Assembly (NCBI RefSeq): GCF_009729095.1
Contig: NZ_VTGX01000003.1
Location: 434,001-498,000 of the forward strand
Reading direction: 5' to 3'
From: Mycolicibacterium sp. CBMA 247
Lineage (GTDB): Bacteria > Actinomycetota > Actinomycetes > Mycobacteriales > Mycobacteriaceae
DNA length: 64,000 nt
The notes below the pieces were generated by a model. The model saw only the letters and a list, made by a program, of their open reading frames with translations, had not been told where the DNA came from and did no database searches. Of the stretch, positions 18,263-25,836 are shown piece after piece. How positions within the stretch are numbered: the stretch's first letter is position 1; each line of letters begins with the position of its first letter. The position numbers and the translations under genes are program-made.

Positions 18263-19042
18263 ATGTTGTCGCGAATGTTCTCCAGTATGGTCCGGGTGCG
18301 AGTCACCGTGGCCTACGCCTTCACGCTCTTCGCGGTCGCGTCCGCACTGCTGATGCTCGGCCCCCGGGCCCAAGACCGCGCGGTCGACAGGCTCAGCACC
18401 AATCTGGAAAACCTCGGGCAGGGCCGGCTGGGAACGCTCGTCGGCAGTGCCTTCGTGACCGCCGAGGGATACACATACCTGCTGCTCCCGGGGTTGATCT
18501 GCCTGCTGGCGCTGGCCGAGCTGATCTGGTGTAGCAGACGTCTGATTCAGACATTCGTTGTCGGACACGTCGGGGCCACCCTGATCGTCGCCGCCGGGCT
18601 CGCCGCCGCGATCGAGTTCGGCTGGCTGCCCGTCTCGATCGCCCGGGCCAGCGACGTCGGGCTGAGCTACGGCGCCGTCGCCGTCCTGGGTGCCTTGACC
18701 GCAGCGATCCCGACCCGCTGGCGCCCGGCCTGGATTGGCGGCTGGTTAACTGTCGCGCTGGTGATCGCGACCTCGGCATCGGACTTCGCCGCGACCGGGC
18801 ACACCGTCGCGCTGATCCTCGGCATGCTGCTCTCGGTCCGGTTCAGCACGGACTCGCAGTGGACCCGGGGCAAGCTACTGCTTTTGGCAGCAGGCATCGC
18901 GTTCGGCCTACTGCTCCTGGTTGGGGTGTCACTGCCGATGGCGCCGATTGCCGTGCCGGCGGGGCTCGCGGTCGCTGTCGCCGCATCGTGGGCGGTCTGG
19001 ATTTGGCGGCGCAAGCCGTCAGCCGTGTCCGGCTGCGCTTGA
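18263..19042 (+). CDS. Rhomboid-like integral membrane protein
   Basis: This 259-residue protein has six to seven transmembrane segments. A GLSYG (about residue 133) and a later intramembrane His in ATGHTVALILG (about 178) could form the Ser-His pair of rhomboid proteases, although the usual GASG is not exact. It follows the lysyltransferase gene on the same strand after 63 bases, so the pair may be cotranscribed. Protease activity is uncertain, and it may be an inactive rhomboid-like protein. Confidence 0.6.
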   Translation: MLSRMFSSMVRVRVTVAYAFTLFAVASALLMLGPRAQDRAVDRLSTNLENLGQGRLGTLVGSAFVTAEGYTYLLLPGLICLLALAELIWCSRRLIQTFVVGHVGATLIVAAGLAAAIEFGWLPVSIARASDVGLSYGAVAVLGALTAAIPTRWRPAWIGGWLTVALVIATSASDFAATGHTVALILGMLLSVRFSTDSQWTRGKLLLLAAGIAFGLLLLVGVSLPMAPIAVPAGLAVAVAASWAVWIWRRKPSAVSGCA

Positions 19043-19076
19043 TTCCAGCGGTGATGCAGGCTGATCGGCACGCCGG

Positions 19077-20006
19077 TCAGATCTGCCAGTCCTGCGCCCC
19101 GTCCGGCTGGTTGTAGAGGCCGACAGAGTTCTTGACGACGACGGGGTCGCCGCTGCCGAAGTTGTCGAAGAACCATTGCGCATTCGCCGGGCTGAGATTG
19201 GGGCAACCGTGGCTGACGTTGCGCTTGCCCTGATCGGCGACCGACCATGGGGCGCTGTGCACGAAAATACCGCTGTTGCTGAGGCGAATGGCGTTTTGCA
19301 CTTTGAGTTTGTATCCCTCGGCCGAGTTGACCGGGACGCCGTATGTTGACGAATCCATGACGACGTCGCGGAACTTCTCCAGCACGTAATACGTGCCGTT
19401 GGGGGTTTCGTAGCCCGCCTTACCCAGGGAGACCGGGAAGGTTTCTTCCAGCCTGCCATTACGGGTGATCTGCATCTGATGAGTCTTGTCGTCGATCGTT
19501 GCCACCAGCGCGTCGCCGACGCGGAACCTGGACGTGGTGCCGGCGGCATCAATGTTGACTACCGTGCCGGCCGGCCAGAAATCGATGGGCCGCCAACGTA
19601 CTTGAGTGTCACTCATCCAGTAGAACTTGCCCGGCACCGGCGGGCTGGAAGAGATGTGAATGGCGTCCTCGGCCATCTGACGGTCGGCGATCGGCCGCTG
19701 AAATGTGATGTAGATCGGTTTGGCGACACCGACGAGTGATCCGTTCACAGGATTGAACGCCGGTGGCAGAAACGGGGGTTCACCGCTGAATGGCAAGGGG
19801 TTCTGTCCAGCCGGGGGACCGACGGCGGCTGCCTCGCCAAACGGAGCGGGCCACGGCAATGGCGCCGATTCGAGGTGTGGTGCCGGTTCGACGGGCGGCG
19901 GCCCCTCGGGTTCCGCTAGTGCGGAGGTACCGGAAACCGTTGATGCGGCGAGGATCACGGTCGCCAAGATCGCGGTGATCCACAGATGTCTGGTGTGGTG
20001 CTGCAC
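19077..20006 (-). CDS. L,D-transpeptidase (YkuD domain)
   Basis: This 309-residue exported enzyme has an N-terminal signal segment (HLWITAILATVILAAS), a Pro-rich linker, an Ig-like domain (SLVGVAKPIYITFQRPI onward) and a C-terminal YkuD domain with VHSAPW and the catalytic SHGCPNLS, Cys about 268. Such enzymes form 3-3 cross-links in mycobacterial peptidoglycan and resist most penicillins. GTG 20004-20006 is chosen because GGAGG precedes it. It is divergent from the multicopper oxidase, with a BlaI-type dyad in the gap. Confidence 0.9.
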   Translation of the reverse strand: MQHHTRHLWITAILATVILAASTVSGTSALAEPEGPPPVEPAPHLESAPLPWPAPFGEAAAVGPPAGQNPLPFSGEPPFLPPAFNPVNGSLVGVAKPIYITFQRPIADRQMAEDAIHISSSPPVPGKFYWMSDTQVRWRPIDFWPAGTVVNIDAAGTTSRFRVGDALVATIDDKTHQMQITRNGRLEETFPVSLGKAGYETPNGTYYVLEKFRDVVMDSSTYGVPVNSAEGYKLKVQNAIRLSNSGIFVHSAPWSVADQGKRNVSHGCPNLSPANAQWFFDNFGSGDPVVVKNSVGLYNQPDGAQDWQI

Positions 20007-20384
20007 GAGGCCTCCATCGACGAGATGTACTTGATGACCACGCCCGCTCGGGCGGATACACAACGTTGCCCAACACAGTCTACTAGTTACGTACGTGGAT
20101 AGTAGAAGGGCCGCAGAGCCCCGAAATCCCAGAATTCACCGATTGGAATCGCAACGCGCCCTCAGCCGGTCGTGGCGCCAACCGTGTATGTCGACCTGGT
20201 ATGCAAGCGCTGAGATACCCAGGGCGGCACTGAGATCGCGCATCACACCACAAGCGATAGACGAGTTTCTTCAACGAATCTTCACACAACCCATACCGAT
20301 TCACTGTTCTCCGGTGGGCAGGGTGGACGTCGACGCACCGTGCGCCGTCGACCCGCCGTGAATGAACACAGGAGAGCACACGCC
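20007..20384. other. Divergent control region of the L,D-transpeptidase and multicopper oxidase
   Basis: This 378-base gap has no credible gene. It holds the TACTA-N14-TAGTA dyad near the transpeptidase end (20079-20106), about 73 bases from that start codon and about 280 bases from the oxidase start. I see no obvious CsoR/RicR-type copper box. Confidence 0.55.
20079..20106. promoter_or_regulatory. BlaI/MecI-type operator dyad, site 1
   Basis: TCTACTA (20079-20085) and TAGTAGA (20100-20106) are perfect inverted arms around 14 bases whose centre is the palindrome ACGTACGT (20089-20096). The arms match the TACTA/TAGTA half-sites of BlaI-family repressors. The same half-sites with the same 14-base spacing occur upstream of the BlaI gene at 21990-22013. 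Confidence 0.75.
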
Positions 20385-21920
20385 ATGTCTGAGATCGCCA
20401 CCCAGCCGCGGTTCAGTCGCCGCGGATTTCTCATGGCCACGGCCGCGCTGAGCGCTACCGCTATCGCGGGCTGCCAGCGTGACACTGGTACCGCGCCGGG
20501 CACCGCGAGTTCCCCAGATGCGATCGCCGCCGCGGAGGCCCGCCGCCCGCACAGCGGCCGCACCGTATCCACAACCTTGACCGCACAACGCACGCGCGTG
20601 GACCTCGGCGGCACGGTCGCTGACACGATTGCCTACAACGACATCGTGCCCGGACCACTTCTGCGGGCATCGGTCGGCGATGAACTGGCGGTCACGGTGC
20701 GCAACAGGCTCGGTCATGCGACCTCCGTGCACTGGCACGGCATCGCACTGCGCAACGATATGGACGGCGCATCACCTGCCACCCCCGACATCGCAGACGG
20801 CCGCGATTTCACCTACCGGTTCTCGGTGCCCCATCCGGGGACGTATTGGGCCCACCCGCACACCGGTCTTGACGCCGACACCGGCTTGTACTTCCCGGTG
20901 ATCGTCGATGACCCAAATGACCCGGGCCGATACGACGCTGAATGGGTGGTGATGCTCGACGATTGGACCGATGGCGTCGGCCCAAGCCCCGCCCAGATCT
21001 ATGACCGCCTGCGCATGCCGTCGGGAGCAGGGCACGACATGCCAGACATGGGCGATATGCCGGGCATGAACGGCAACTCGGCGATGGACCCGAGGGGTGC
21101 TCGCGGAAGTGCATCGCTCGGCGGCGACGCCGGTGACGTCGACTACCCGATGTATGTGATCAATGGCCGTAATACCCAGACCCCCAGTAGTTTCCGAGTC
21201 CGACCAGGCGAGCGGGTGCGGATCCGGTTGATCAACGCCGGCTCCGATACCGCGTTCCGGGTGGCATTGGCCGAGCACCGCATGACCGTCACCCACACCG
21301 ACGGGTTCCCGGTCGTTCCCACCGAGGTGGACGCGGTGCTGATCGGGATGGGGGAGCGCTATGACGTGGTGGTCACCGCCCGAGATGGGGTATTCCCGCT
21401 GGTTGCAGCTGCCGAGGGGAAGAATGCGTCGGCGCGGGCGCTGCTGGTGACCGCAGGCGGCTCGACTCCGCCGCCCGACTATGCGCCGCCGGAGTTTCAG
21501 GGCCGACTCGGCACAGTCGGCATGTTCACCGCAACACCGGAGGCCACCTTCGACTCCGCACCCACCGACGCCGAACTGCCGGTCGAGCTGGGCGGCTCGA
21601 TGTCGAACTATGAGTGGACGATCAATGGCCTCTCGTTCGCGAAGGCGCGGCCATTGACTGTGCGCGAAGGGCAACGCGTCGCACTGACATTTCGTAACTC
21701 GTCGATGATGTGGCACCCGATGCATCTGCACGGGCACACATTTCAGGTGCTGGGCGACGACGGGCGCCCAGGCGCCCGCAAGGACACCCTTGTCGTGCTG
21801 CCGATGCAGCAGCTGCGCGTGACGTTTGCCGCCGACAATCACGGATTATGGATGTTGCACTGCCACAACACATATCACCAGGAGTCCGGAATGATGACGA
21901 GTCTTGATTACGCTGGCTGA
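20385..21920 (+). CDS. mmcO: Multicopper oxidase, MmcO-like Tat lipoprotein
   Basis: This 511-residue oxidase has a Tat motif (SRRGFLMATA), a lipobox ending at the Cys of AIAGC, and all copper-ligand motifs: HWHG, HPHTG, HPMHLHGH and the C-terminal HCHNTYHQESGM. It closely resembles M. tuberculosis MmcO (Rv0846c), a Cu(I) oxidase for copper resistance. A Met-rich stretch (HDMPDMGDMPGMNGN, about residues 218-232) is likely an extra copper site. Start ATG 20385 follows AGGAGAG. In M. tuberculosis this gene is controlled by RicR, while here a BlaI-like gene follows it. Confidence 0.92.
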   Translation: MSEIATQPRFSRRGFLMATAALSATAIAGCQRDTGTAPGTASSPDAIAAAEARRPHSGRTVSTTLTAQRTRVDLGGTVADTIAYNDIVPGPLLRASVGDELAVTVRNRLGHATSVHWHGIALRNDMDGASPATPDIADGRDFTYRFSVPHPGTYWAHPHTGLDADTGLYFPVIVDDPNDPGRYDAEWVVMLDDWTDGVGPSPAQIYDRLRMPSGAGHDMPDMGDMPGMNGNSAMDPRGARGSASLGGDAGDVDYPMYVINGRNTQTPSSFRVRPGERVRIRLINAGSDTAFRVALAEHRMTVTHTDGFPVVPTEVDAVLIGMGERYDVVVTARDGVFPLVAAAEGKNASARALLVTAGGSTPPPDYAPPEFQGRLGTVGMFTATPEATFDSAPTDAELPVELGGSMSNYEWTINGLSFAKARPLTVREGQRVALTFRNSSMMWHPMHLHGHTFQVLGDDGRPGARKDTLVVLPMQQLRVTFAADNHGLWMLHCHNTYHQESGMMTSLDYAG

Positions 21921-21989
21921 CCCGTCACGTCGTGCATTGCATCGAAGGATCGCTGAACCGTCCGCGCTCCGGTGGCGATACGCCGGGAG

Positions 21990-22013
21990 TACTACGTACT
22001 AGCCTATGTAGTA
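21990..22013. promoter_or_regulatory. BlaI/MecI-type operator dyad, site 2
   Basis: TACTAC (21990-21995) and GTAGTA (22008-22013) flank a 12-base spacer about 80 bases before the BlaI-like gene. The TACTA-to-TAGTA spacing is 14, identical to site 1, which supports autoregulation of the repressor and joint control. Confidence 0.75.
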
Positions 22014-22094
22014 GGTACGGGTCCCCGCCGCGTCGAGACGCGCTACAGGACGCGGTGCGAGGTAGGCTCACATGACTGATCATGGAGGGGTGCA

Positions 22095-22484
22095 GTGCGC
22101 GTACGAGGATTCGGCGAACTTGAGGCCGACATCATGGATCGCATCTGGAATCGCGGTCCCGCAGCGGTCACTGTCCGCGAGGTGTTCGATGAACTCGCCG
22201 AGGAGCGCCGGATCGCCTACACCACCGTCATGTCGACGATGGATAATCTGCATACGAAGGGCTGGCTGGAACGCGAGCGCGACGGTCGGGCCTATCGGTA
22301 TTGGGCAACGCTGAACCGCGAACAACACTCGGCGCAATTGATGCGAGAGGCGCTCGACGGCGGCGGCCGTTCAGATTTGGTACTCAGCTACTTCATCGAG
22401 CAGATGGACCCGCAAGATTCCGATCGATTGCGTGCCGCGCTACGCACGTTGGCGAGACGCTCGGCGCGGGCGAAGAAACGGTGA
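22095..22484 (+). CDS. blaI: BlaI/MecI/CopY family transcriptional repressor
   Basis: This 129-residue winged-helix repressor has the family's N-terminal LEADIMDRIWNRGPAAVTV, recognition region IAYTTVMSTMDNLHTKGWLE, and a C-terminal dimerisation helix set. BlaI repressors are inactivated by proteolysis after signalling by an M56 sensor, or by metal in CopY. The next gene encodes an M56 protein and overlaps it by four bases (GTGA), so the pair forms a sensor-repressor unit. GTG at 22095 is used as the start. Confidence 0.92.
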   Translation: MRVRGFGELEADIMDRIWNRGPAAVTVREVFDELAEERRIAYTTVMSTMDNLHTKGWLERERDGRAYRYWATLNREQHSAQLMREALDGGGRSDLVLSYFIEQMDPQDSDRLRAALRTLARRSARAKKR

Positions 22485-23419
22485 ATGTGGCTGCGGGCCT
22501 GATGGTCTACAGCGTGGCGATGGTCGTGCTGGCGCCGACGCTGCTCAAGGCCCTCACCCGCGGCGGGTCCGCCCCCAGATTTGGTGTGGCGGCGTGGTTG
22601 ACGGCCATCATCAGCGTATTGACCACCTGGATCGTCATTCCGGCATTGATCATCCTCGACGTGGTTTTCCATGGCGGCCAGCGCGGGTCCTTGCTGACCG
22701 CTTGTGTGCGGTGGCTCTGCGACATCGCGGCTGGGCGCGCGGGAATCGCCGCGCAAGCGACGGTGGTGGCTGTAGCGGTGACGCTGATCGTGGTGGTGGT
22801 GGGTGTCGGGATCAAGGTGCTACGGACCATTCGGCGGTTGCACGCCCACGCCCACGGTCACGCGCAGGCTGTACGGCTCGTCGGACGTCCGACAGGCCAG
22901 CGGGATGTCTTCATCGTCGACGCTGCTGAGCGGACCGCATACTGCGTGGCGGGGCAACCTCCCGCGATCGTGGTCACCAGCGGTGCGATGGCCGCGCTCA
23001 ACGGTGATGAACTGCAGGCCGTACTCGCCCACGAGCGGGCGCATCTGGATGGGCACCATCCGAAGATCGTGACCGCACTGCGTGGGTTGGCGATGGTTTT
23101 CCCAAGGGTGAGGCTGATGACCCGGGGAGCTCTCGATGTCGCGCGGCTGTTGGAAATGTGCGCGGACGATGCTGCTGCGCATCGCTATGGACAGCACACA
23201 CTCCTCACCGGACTGATGGCCCTCGCCGGTGCCACGCCTGCCCAAACGCTCGGTGCCGCGGATGTGGCATTGCTGAACCGTGCTGAACGTCTTGCGCTTC
23301 CACCCGCACCCTGGGCGCGGATCAGTGCGCGCGCCGGCCTTTTCGGTGCCATGGCACTCATCGCGCTAGCTCCGATTGCGACGTTCACACTGGGAGCATC
23401 GGGCCTGCTCTGCCGTTAG
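22481..23419 (+). CDS. M56 family membrane metallopeptidase (BlaR1/MecR1-like, no penicillin-binding domain)
   Basis: This 312-residue integral membrane protein has about four helices and a zinc-peptidase motif HERAH (in VLAHERAHLDGHH, about residues 181-189), with a likely third ligand in EMCADDAAAH. It lacks the C-terminal penicillin-binding sensor of BlaR1, like Rv1845c of M. tuberculosis. It probably cleaves or signals to the coupled BlaI repressor. GTG 22481 gives a GTGA overlap with blaI. Its stop overlaps the convergent gene's stop. Confidence 0.88.
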   Translation: MNVAAGLMVYSVAMVVLAPTLLKALTRGGSAPRFGVAAWLTAIISVLTTWIVIPALIILDVVFHGGQRGSLLTACVRWLCDIAAGRAGIAAQATVVAVAVTLIVVVVGVGIKVLRTIRRLHAHAHGHAQAVRLVGRPTGQRDVFIVDAAERTAYCVAGQPPAIVVTSGAMAALNGDELQAVLAHERAHLDGHHPKIVTALRGLAMVFPRVRLMTRGALDVARLLEMCADDAAAHRYGQHTLLTGLMALAGATPAQTLGAADVALLNRAERLALPPAPWARISARAGLFGAMALIALAPIATFTLGASGLLCR

Positions 23420-23739
23420 TGCTCGCGGTCGAACAGAACCAGCGTGTCCACCAAGTTGCCGTCGACGAAATATGCGCGGCAGGTGAAAGGGTCACGAATC
23501 ATGCTGCCGACCTCGGTCTGCGCCTCGACTGTTCCAGACACATTCCACACGGTGATCCGCGCATGATCGATGCCCTTGAGCGGTTCGTTGGTCGTCAACG
23601 CGAACAAGTCTCGGCTGTCGGGATCGAGGTCGCTGAGCTTCGACTGCACCTCTGAGAGTCGTGCGGTCTCGGGTGATGCCAGCTTGCCGCGTACATCGGT
23701 CGCGCAACGCTCCTGAGCTTCGCGCTCCGCCGTGTTCAT
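23416..23739 (-). CDS. Small protein of unknown function, translationally coupled
   Basis: This 107-residue soluble protein begins MNTAEREAQERC and resembles the outer part of small mycobacterial proteins whose usual form is one N-terminal helix followed by an E..AQ..C segment, a KL.SP.TA stretch and a C-terminal FTC motif (here DPFTCRAYF). The helix is instead on a separate 40-residue frame just upstream that ends in the ATGA containing this start. It may be a split version of a single membrane protein or a genuinely coupled pair. It is the last gene of the NlpC/P60 unit. Confidence 0.6.
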   Translation of the reverse strand: MNTAEREAQERCATDVRGKLASPETARLSEVQSKLSDLDPDSRDLFALTTNEPLKGIDHARITVWNVSGTVEAQTEVGSMIRDPFTCRAYFVDGNLVDTLVLFDREH

Positions 23740-23858
23740 GAGACCAAAGCCGTGTGTTTCACGGTGATCACAGTTACTACGCCCAAGATGAGAGCGCAGA
23801 CCAGTAGCCATAACCGGACGCGAGATCTGCGGGGCGTTGGTTGGCTGGGCAATTCCAT
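23736..23858 (-). CDS. 40-residue single-pass membrane peptide
   Basis: ATG 23856-23858 after GAAAGG starts a 40-residue peptide with a basic segment (PRRSRVR) and one strong transmembrane helix (LWLLVCALILGVVTVITV). Its TGA overlaps the next start as ATGA. It lies 42 bases after the NlpC/P60 gene. It could anchor or couple translation of the following protein, or be the N-terminal exon-like half of a frame-split gene. Confidence 0.55.
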   Translation of the reverse strand: MELPSQPTPRRSRVRLWLLVCALILGVVTVITVKHTALVS

Positions 23859-23900
23859 ACCTTTCGAGGTCCGATCGAAACAGTCCCGGCGGCAATCTCG

Positions 23901-24674
23901 TCAATACTCGATGATGCGAGTGACATACGGAGTCATCCCCGAGGTGCGGACCGGCGAAACCTTGACCGGAACACCTGTCTGCTGCGCCTCGATCATCTGA
24001 CCGCCGCCAAGGTAGAGCGCTTCATGCTGTCCACCGCCGGGCCCCCAAAACAGGAGGTCGCCACGCTTGGCCTGCGATGGCGGCAGCTGTCGCCCCGCGG
24101 TGTACTGGTTACCCGAATAGCGGGGGAGCAGGACACCTACGCCGGCGAACGCGTAGCGGGTAAGCCCGGAGCAATCAAAGCCAACGGTGTCAGCGCCGGA
24201 ATCCACGCCGCGACTGGGCCCGGTCAAGCTGCCGCCTCCCCAGGAATAGGGCACTCCGATCTGGGTGCCGGCCCGTCGGATGACGTACTCGACCGCCTGC
24301 CTGCCATGAACGCGGTTGCCGCGAAGTACGGGCGCTGCGCCACCGGTGTCAGCTGGCACAAGTCCCAGGCTCCCCAGGAACTTTCGCCCCATGTCAACCG
24401 TCGTCTGTGCTGCAAGAGCACTCGCCTGCAACGAAGCATTGGCAATGGCCACCGGATCGCCGGGCGCACCTGCGCTGAGAAGATTGGGCAAGGTGGGATC
24501 CCACTGGCCGGTGTTGGGCTCTGCGTGCGCGAGGGGCGCTCCGATCGCCATCAAAGATGCCGCGGCCAAAAACCCTGTACGCAAGAGTGTTCGACGATCC
24601 CAGGAGGGGCGATTTCCGACTGCGGTAAACCCGTCACGGCGACCTGGTCCGTGCGGAATGGAAGGCATGGGCAC
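23901..24674 (-). CDS. NlpC/P60 family peptidase, RipD/RipB-like
   Basis: This 257-residue exported protein has a twin-arginine-like segment (DRRTLLRTGFLAAAS), a hydrophobic core ending in PLAHA, a helical linker, and an NlpC/P60 domain with SWGGG, catalytic Cys168 in GFDCSGL and His in GGGQHEALYLGGG. RipA/RipB-type enzymes cut the D-Glu to mDAP bond in peptidoglycan. The domain closely resembles RipD, but unlike RipD it keeps the Cys. GTG 24672-24674 is used; ATG 24668 is an alternative. ACGTACGT-rich sequence upstream hints at BlaI control. Confidence 0.88.
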   Translation of the reverse strand: MPMPSIPHGPGRRDGFTAVGNRPSWDRRTLLRTGFLAAASLMAIGAPLAHAEPNTGQWDPTLPNLLSAGAPGDPVAIANASLQASALAAQTTVDMGRKFLGSLGLVPADTGGAAPVLRGNRVHGRQAVEYVIRRAGTQIGVPYSWGGGSLTGPSRGVDSGADTVGFDCSGLTRYAFAGVGVLLPRYSGNQYTAGRQLPPSQAKRGDLLFWGPGGGQHEALYLGGGQMIEAQQTGVPVKVSPVRTSGMTPYVTRIIEY

Positions 24675-24726
24675 GCATTTCCCTTCCCCCTCGCGCCGGG
24701 CCAGGAATCTACGCCGGGCAGGACCT

Positions 24727-24758
24727 ATGTAACAACTACGTACGTACGTACTCTACAT
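24727..24758. promoter_or_regulatory. Candidate third, degenerate BlaI-type site
   Basis: Upstream of the NlpC/P60 gene, ATGTA (24727-24731) and TACAT (24754-24758) flank ACTACGTACGTACGTAC. The core ACGTACGT equals the centre of site 1 and ACTACGTAC equals the left half of site 2, but the TACTA-N14-TAGTA spacing is not kept. It is plausible as a weak site. Confidence 0.4.
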
Positions 24759-24951
24759 CACAATATTCACTTGAGCCCCACCGATTACAAATCACAAATT
24801 GGTAATTCGTTGCGCAGGTTGCATTTTGGTGTCGTCGGCCGGGGTCGCCATGCCGCGTGCAAGGGGGCCTGTCACTCACCGATCCGCTCCGTCGGGGGTT
24901 TGTTAAGCCAGTTTCCGTTCACCGACGGCACGCCCGCCAAAGGTGAGCCTA

Positions 24952-24981
24952 TTGACACGTGACCTTTTGGTCACGTATAAA
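24952..24981 (+). promoter_or_regulatory. SigA-type promoter with embedded ArsR operator
   Basis: A consensus -35 TTGACA (24952-24957) and -10 TATAAA (24976-24981) are 18 bases apart. The spacer is filled by a perfect dyad, ACGTGACC (24957-24964) and GGTCACGT (24969-24976), four bases apart. A bound repressor would block polymerase. The GTG start lies seven bases after the -10, so the transcript is probably leaderless. Confidence 0.8.
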
Positions 24982-24988
24982 TCCAGGT

Positions 24989-25309
24989 GTGGACGAGGAC
25001 CTGGTGTTCAAAGCCCTGGCCGACACCACTCGGCGGGTCCTGCTCGACAAGCTCTTCGAGCAGGATGGGATGACGCTCGGCGAGTTGGAAGCCGAGGTTC
25101 CCGGGCTGACCCGTTTTGGAGTGATGAAGCACTTGGGTGTTTTGGAACAGGCGGGCCTCGTCGCCACCCGCAAGCAGGGACGTCACAAGCTCCACTACCT
25201 GAATGCGGTACCCATCAGGCTCCTGCTGGAGCGCTGGATCGACAAGTACAGGGACAGGCAAGCCGCGGCGCTCCTGGATCTGAAAGACCAGTTGGAAGGA
25301 ACGAAATGA
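24989..25309 (+). CDS. ArsR family transcriptional regulator
   Basis: This 106-residue winged-helix protein (VFKALADTTRRVLLDKLFEQ at the start, recognition region LTRFGVMKHLGVLEQAGLV) lacks the ELCVCDL metal-binding motif of ArsR/SmtB sensors. It fits the subgroup paired with SRPBCC proteins. GTG 24989 is chosen because it is the first start after the promoter. It overlaps the next gene by four bases (ATGA). The perfect dyad in its own promoter indicates autorepression. Confidence 0.88.
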   Translation: MDEDLVFKALADTTRRVLLDKLFEQDGMTLGELEAEVPGLTRFGVMKHLGVLEQAGLVATRKQGRHKLHYLNAVPIRLLLERWIDKYRDRQAAALLDLKDQLEGTK

Positions 25310-25764
25310 CCACTGAAACGGCGACCTCCACGCAGGTCTACCAGCTCTATATCAGGGCGTCCCAGGAGCAGGTATGGGATGCGATCACCAACCCGGAGAT
25401 TGTGGCGAAATTTTTCCACGGCGCGCGGGTCGAATCGACCTACGAGGTCGGCACGCAGCTGCGAAGTCTGTCGCCCGACGGCAGCGATGTATGGGGCGAC
25501 AACACGATTCTGGAATGCGACCCACCACGGCGCCTCGTGCATACGTGGCGCAGCCTCTACGACCCCGAACTGGCCGACGAACCAGAGAGCAGGGTGACAT
25601 GGGAGATCGAGGCTCAAGAGGAGGGGCTTTCCCTACTGACGCTGGTCCATGACCGACTGGACCAATCACCCAAGACCGCCGAGCGCGTCAAGGGCTGGAC
25701 CTACATTCTGAGCAACCTGAAGACGGTTCTGGAAACCGGCGAGTCCCTGCCTCCGGTCGCGTAA
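25306..25764 (+). CDS. SRPBCC/AHSA1 domain protein
   Basis: This 152-residue protein has the AHSA1-type START-like fold: VYQLYIRASQEQVWDAITNP at the start, FFHGARVES, and a C-terminal helix GWTYILSNLKTVLETG. Such proteins bind hydrophobic ligands, and next to an ArsR gene they often act with it in sensing or detoxification. Translation is coupled to the ArsR gene by ATGA. Confidence 0.85.
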   Translation: MTTETATSTQVYQLYIRASQEQVWDAITNPEIVAKFFHGARVESTYEVGTQLRSLSPDGSDVWGDNTILECDPPRRLVHTWRSLYDPELADEPESRVTWEIEAQEEGLSLLTLVHDRLDQSPKTAERVKGWTYILSNLKTVLETGESLPPVA

Positions 25765-25836
25765 TTCGACGTGGGGAGATGCCATCAGCGGGCGATCGTG
25801 AGATGAGCAGCGATCCGCGAGTTACAGCCAGCGGCT

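Larger units (their letters stand above)
24675..24988. other. Divergent intergenic region between NlpC/P60 and ArsR genes
   Basis: No gene is visible in these 314 bases. It contains the degenerate BlaI-like site near the NlpC/P60 start and, at its other end, the ArsR promoter with its operator. Confidence 0.6.
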
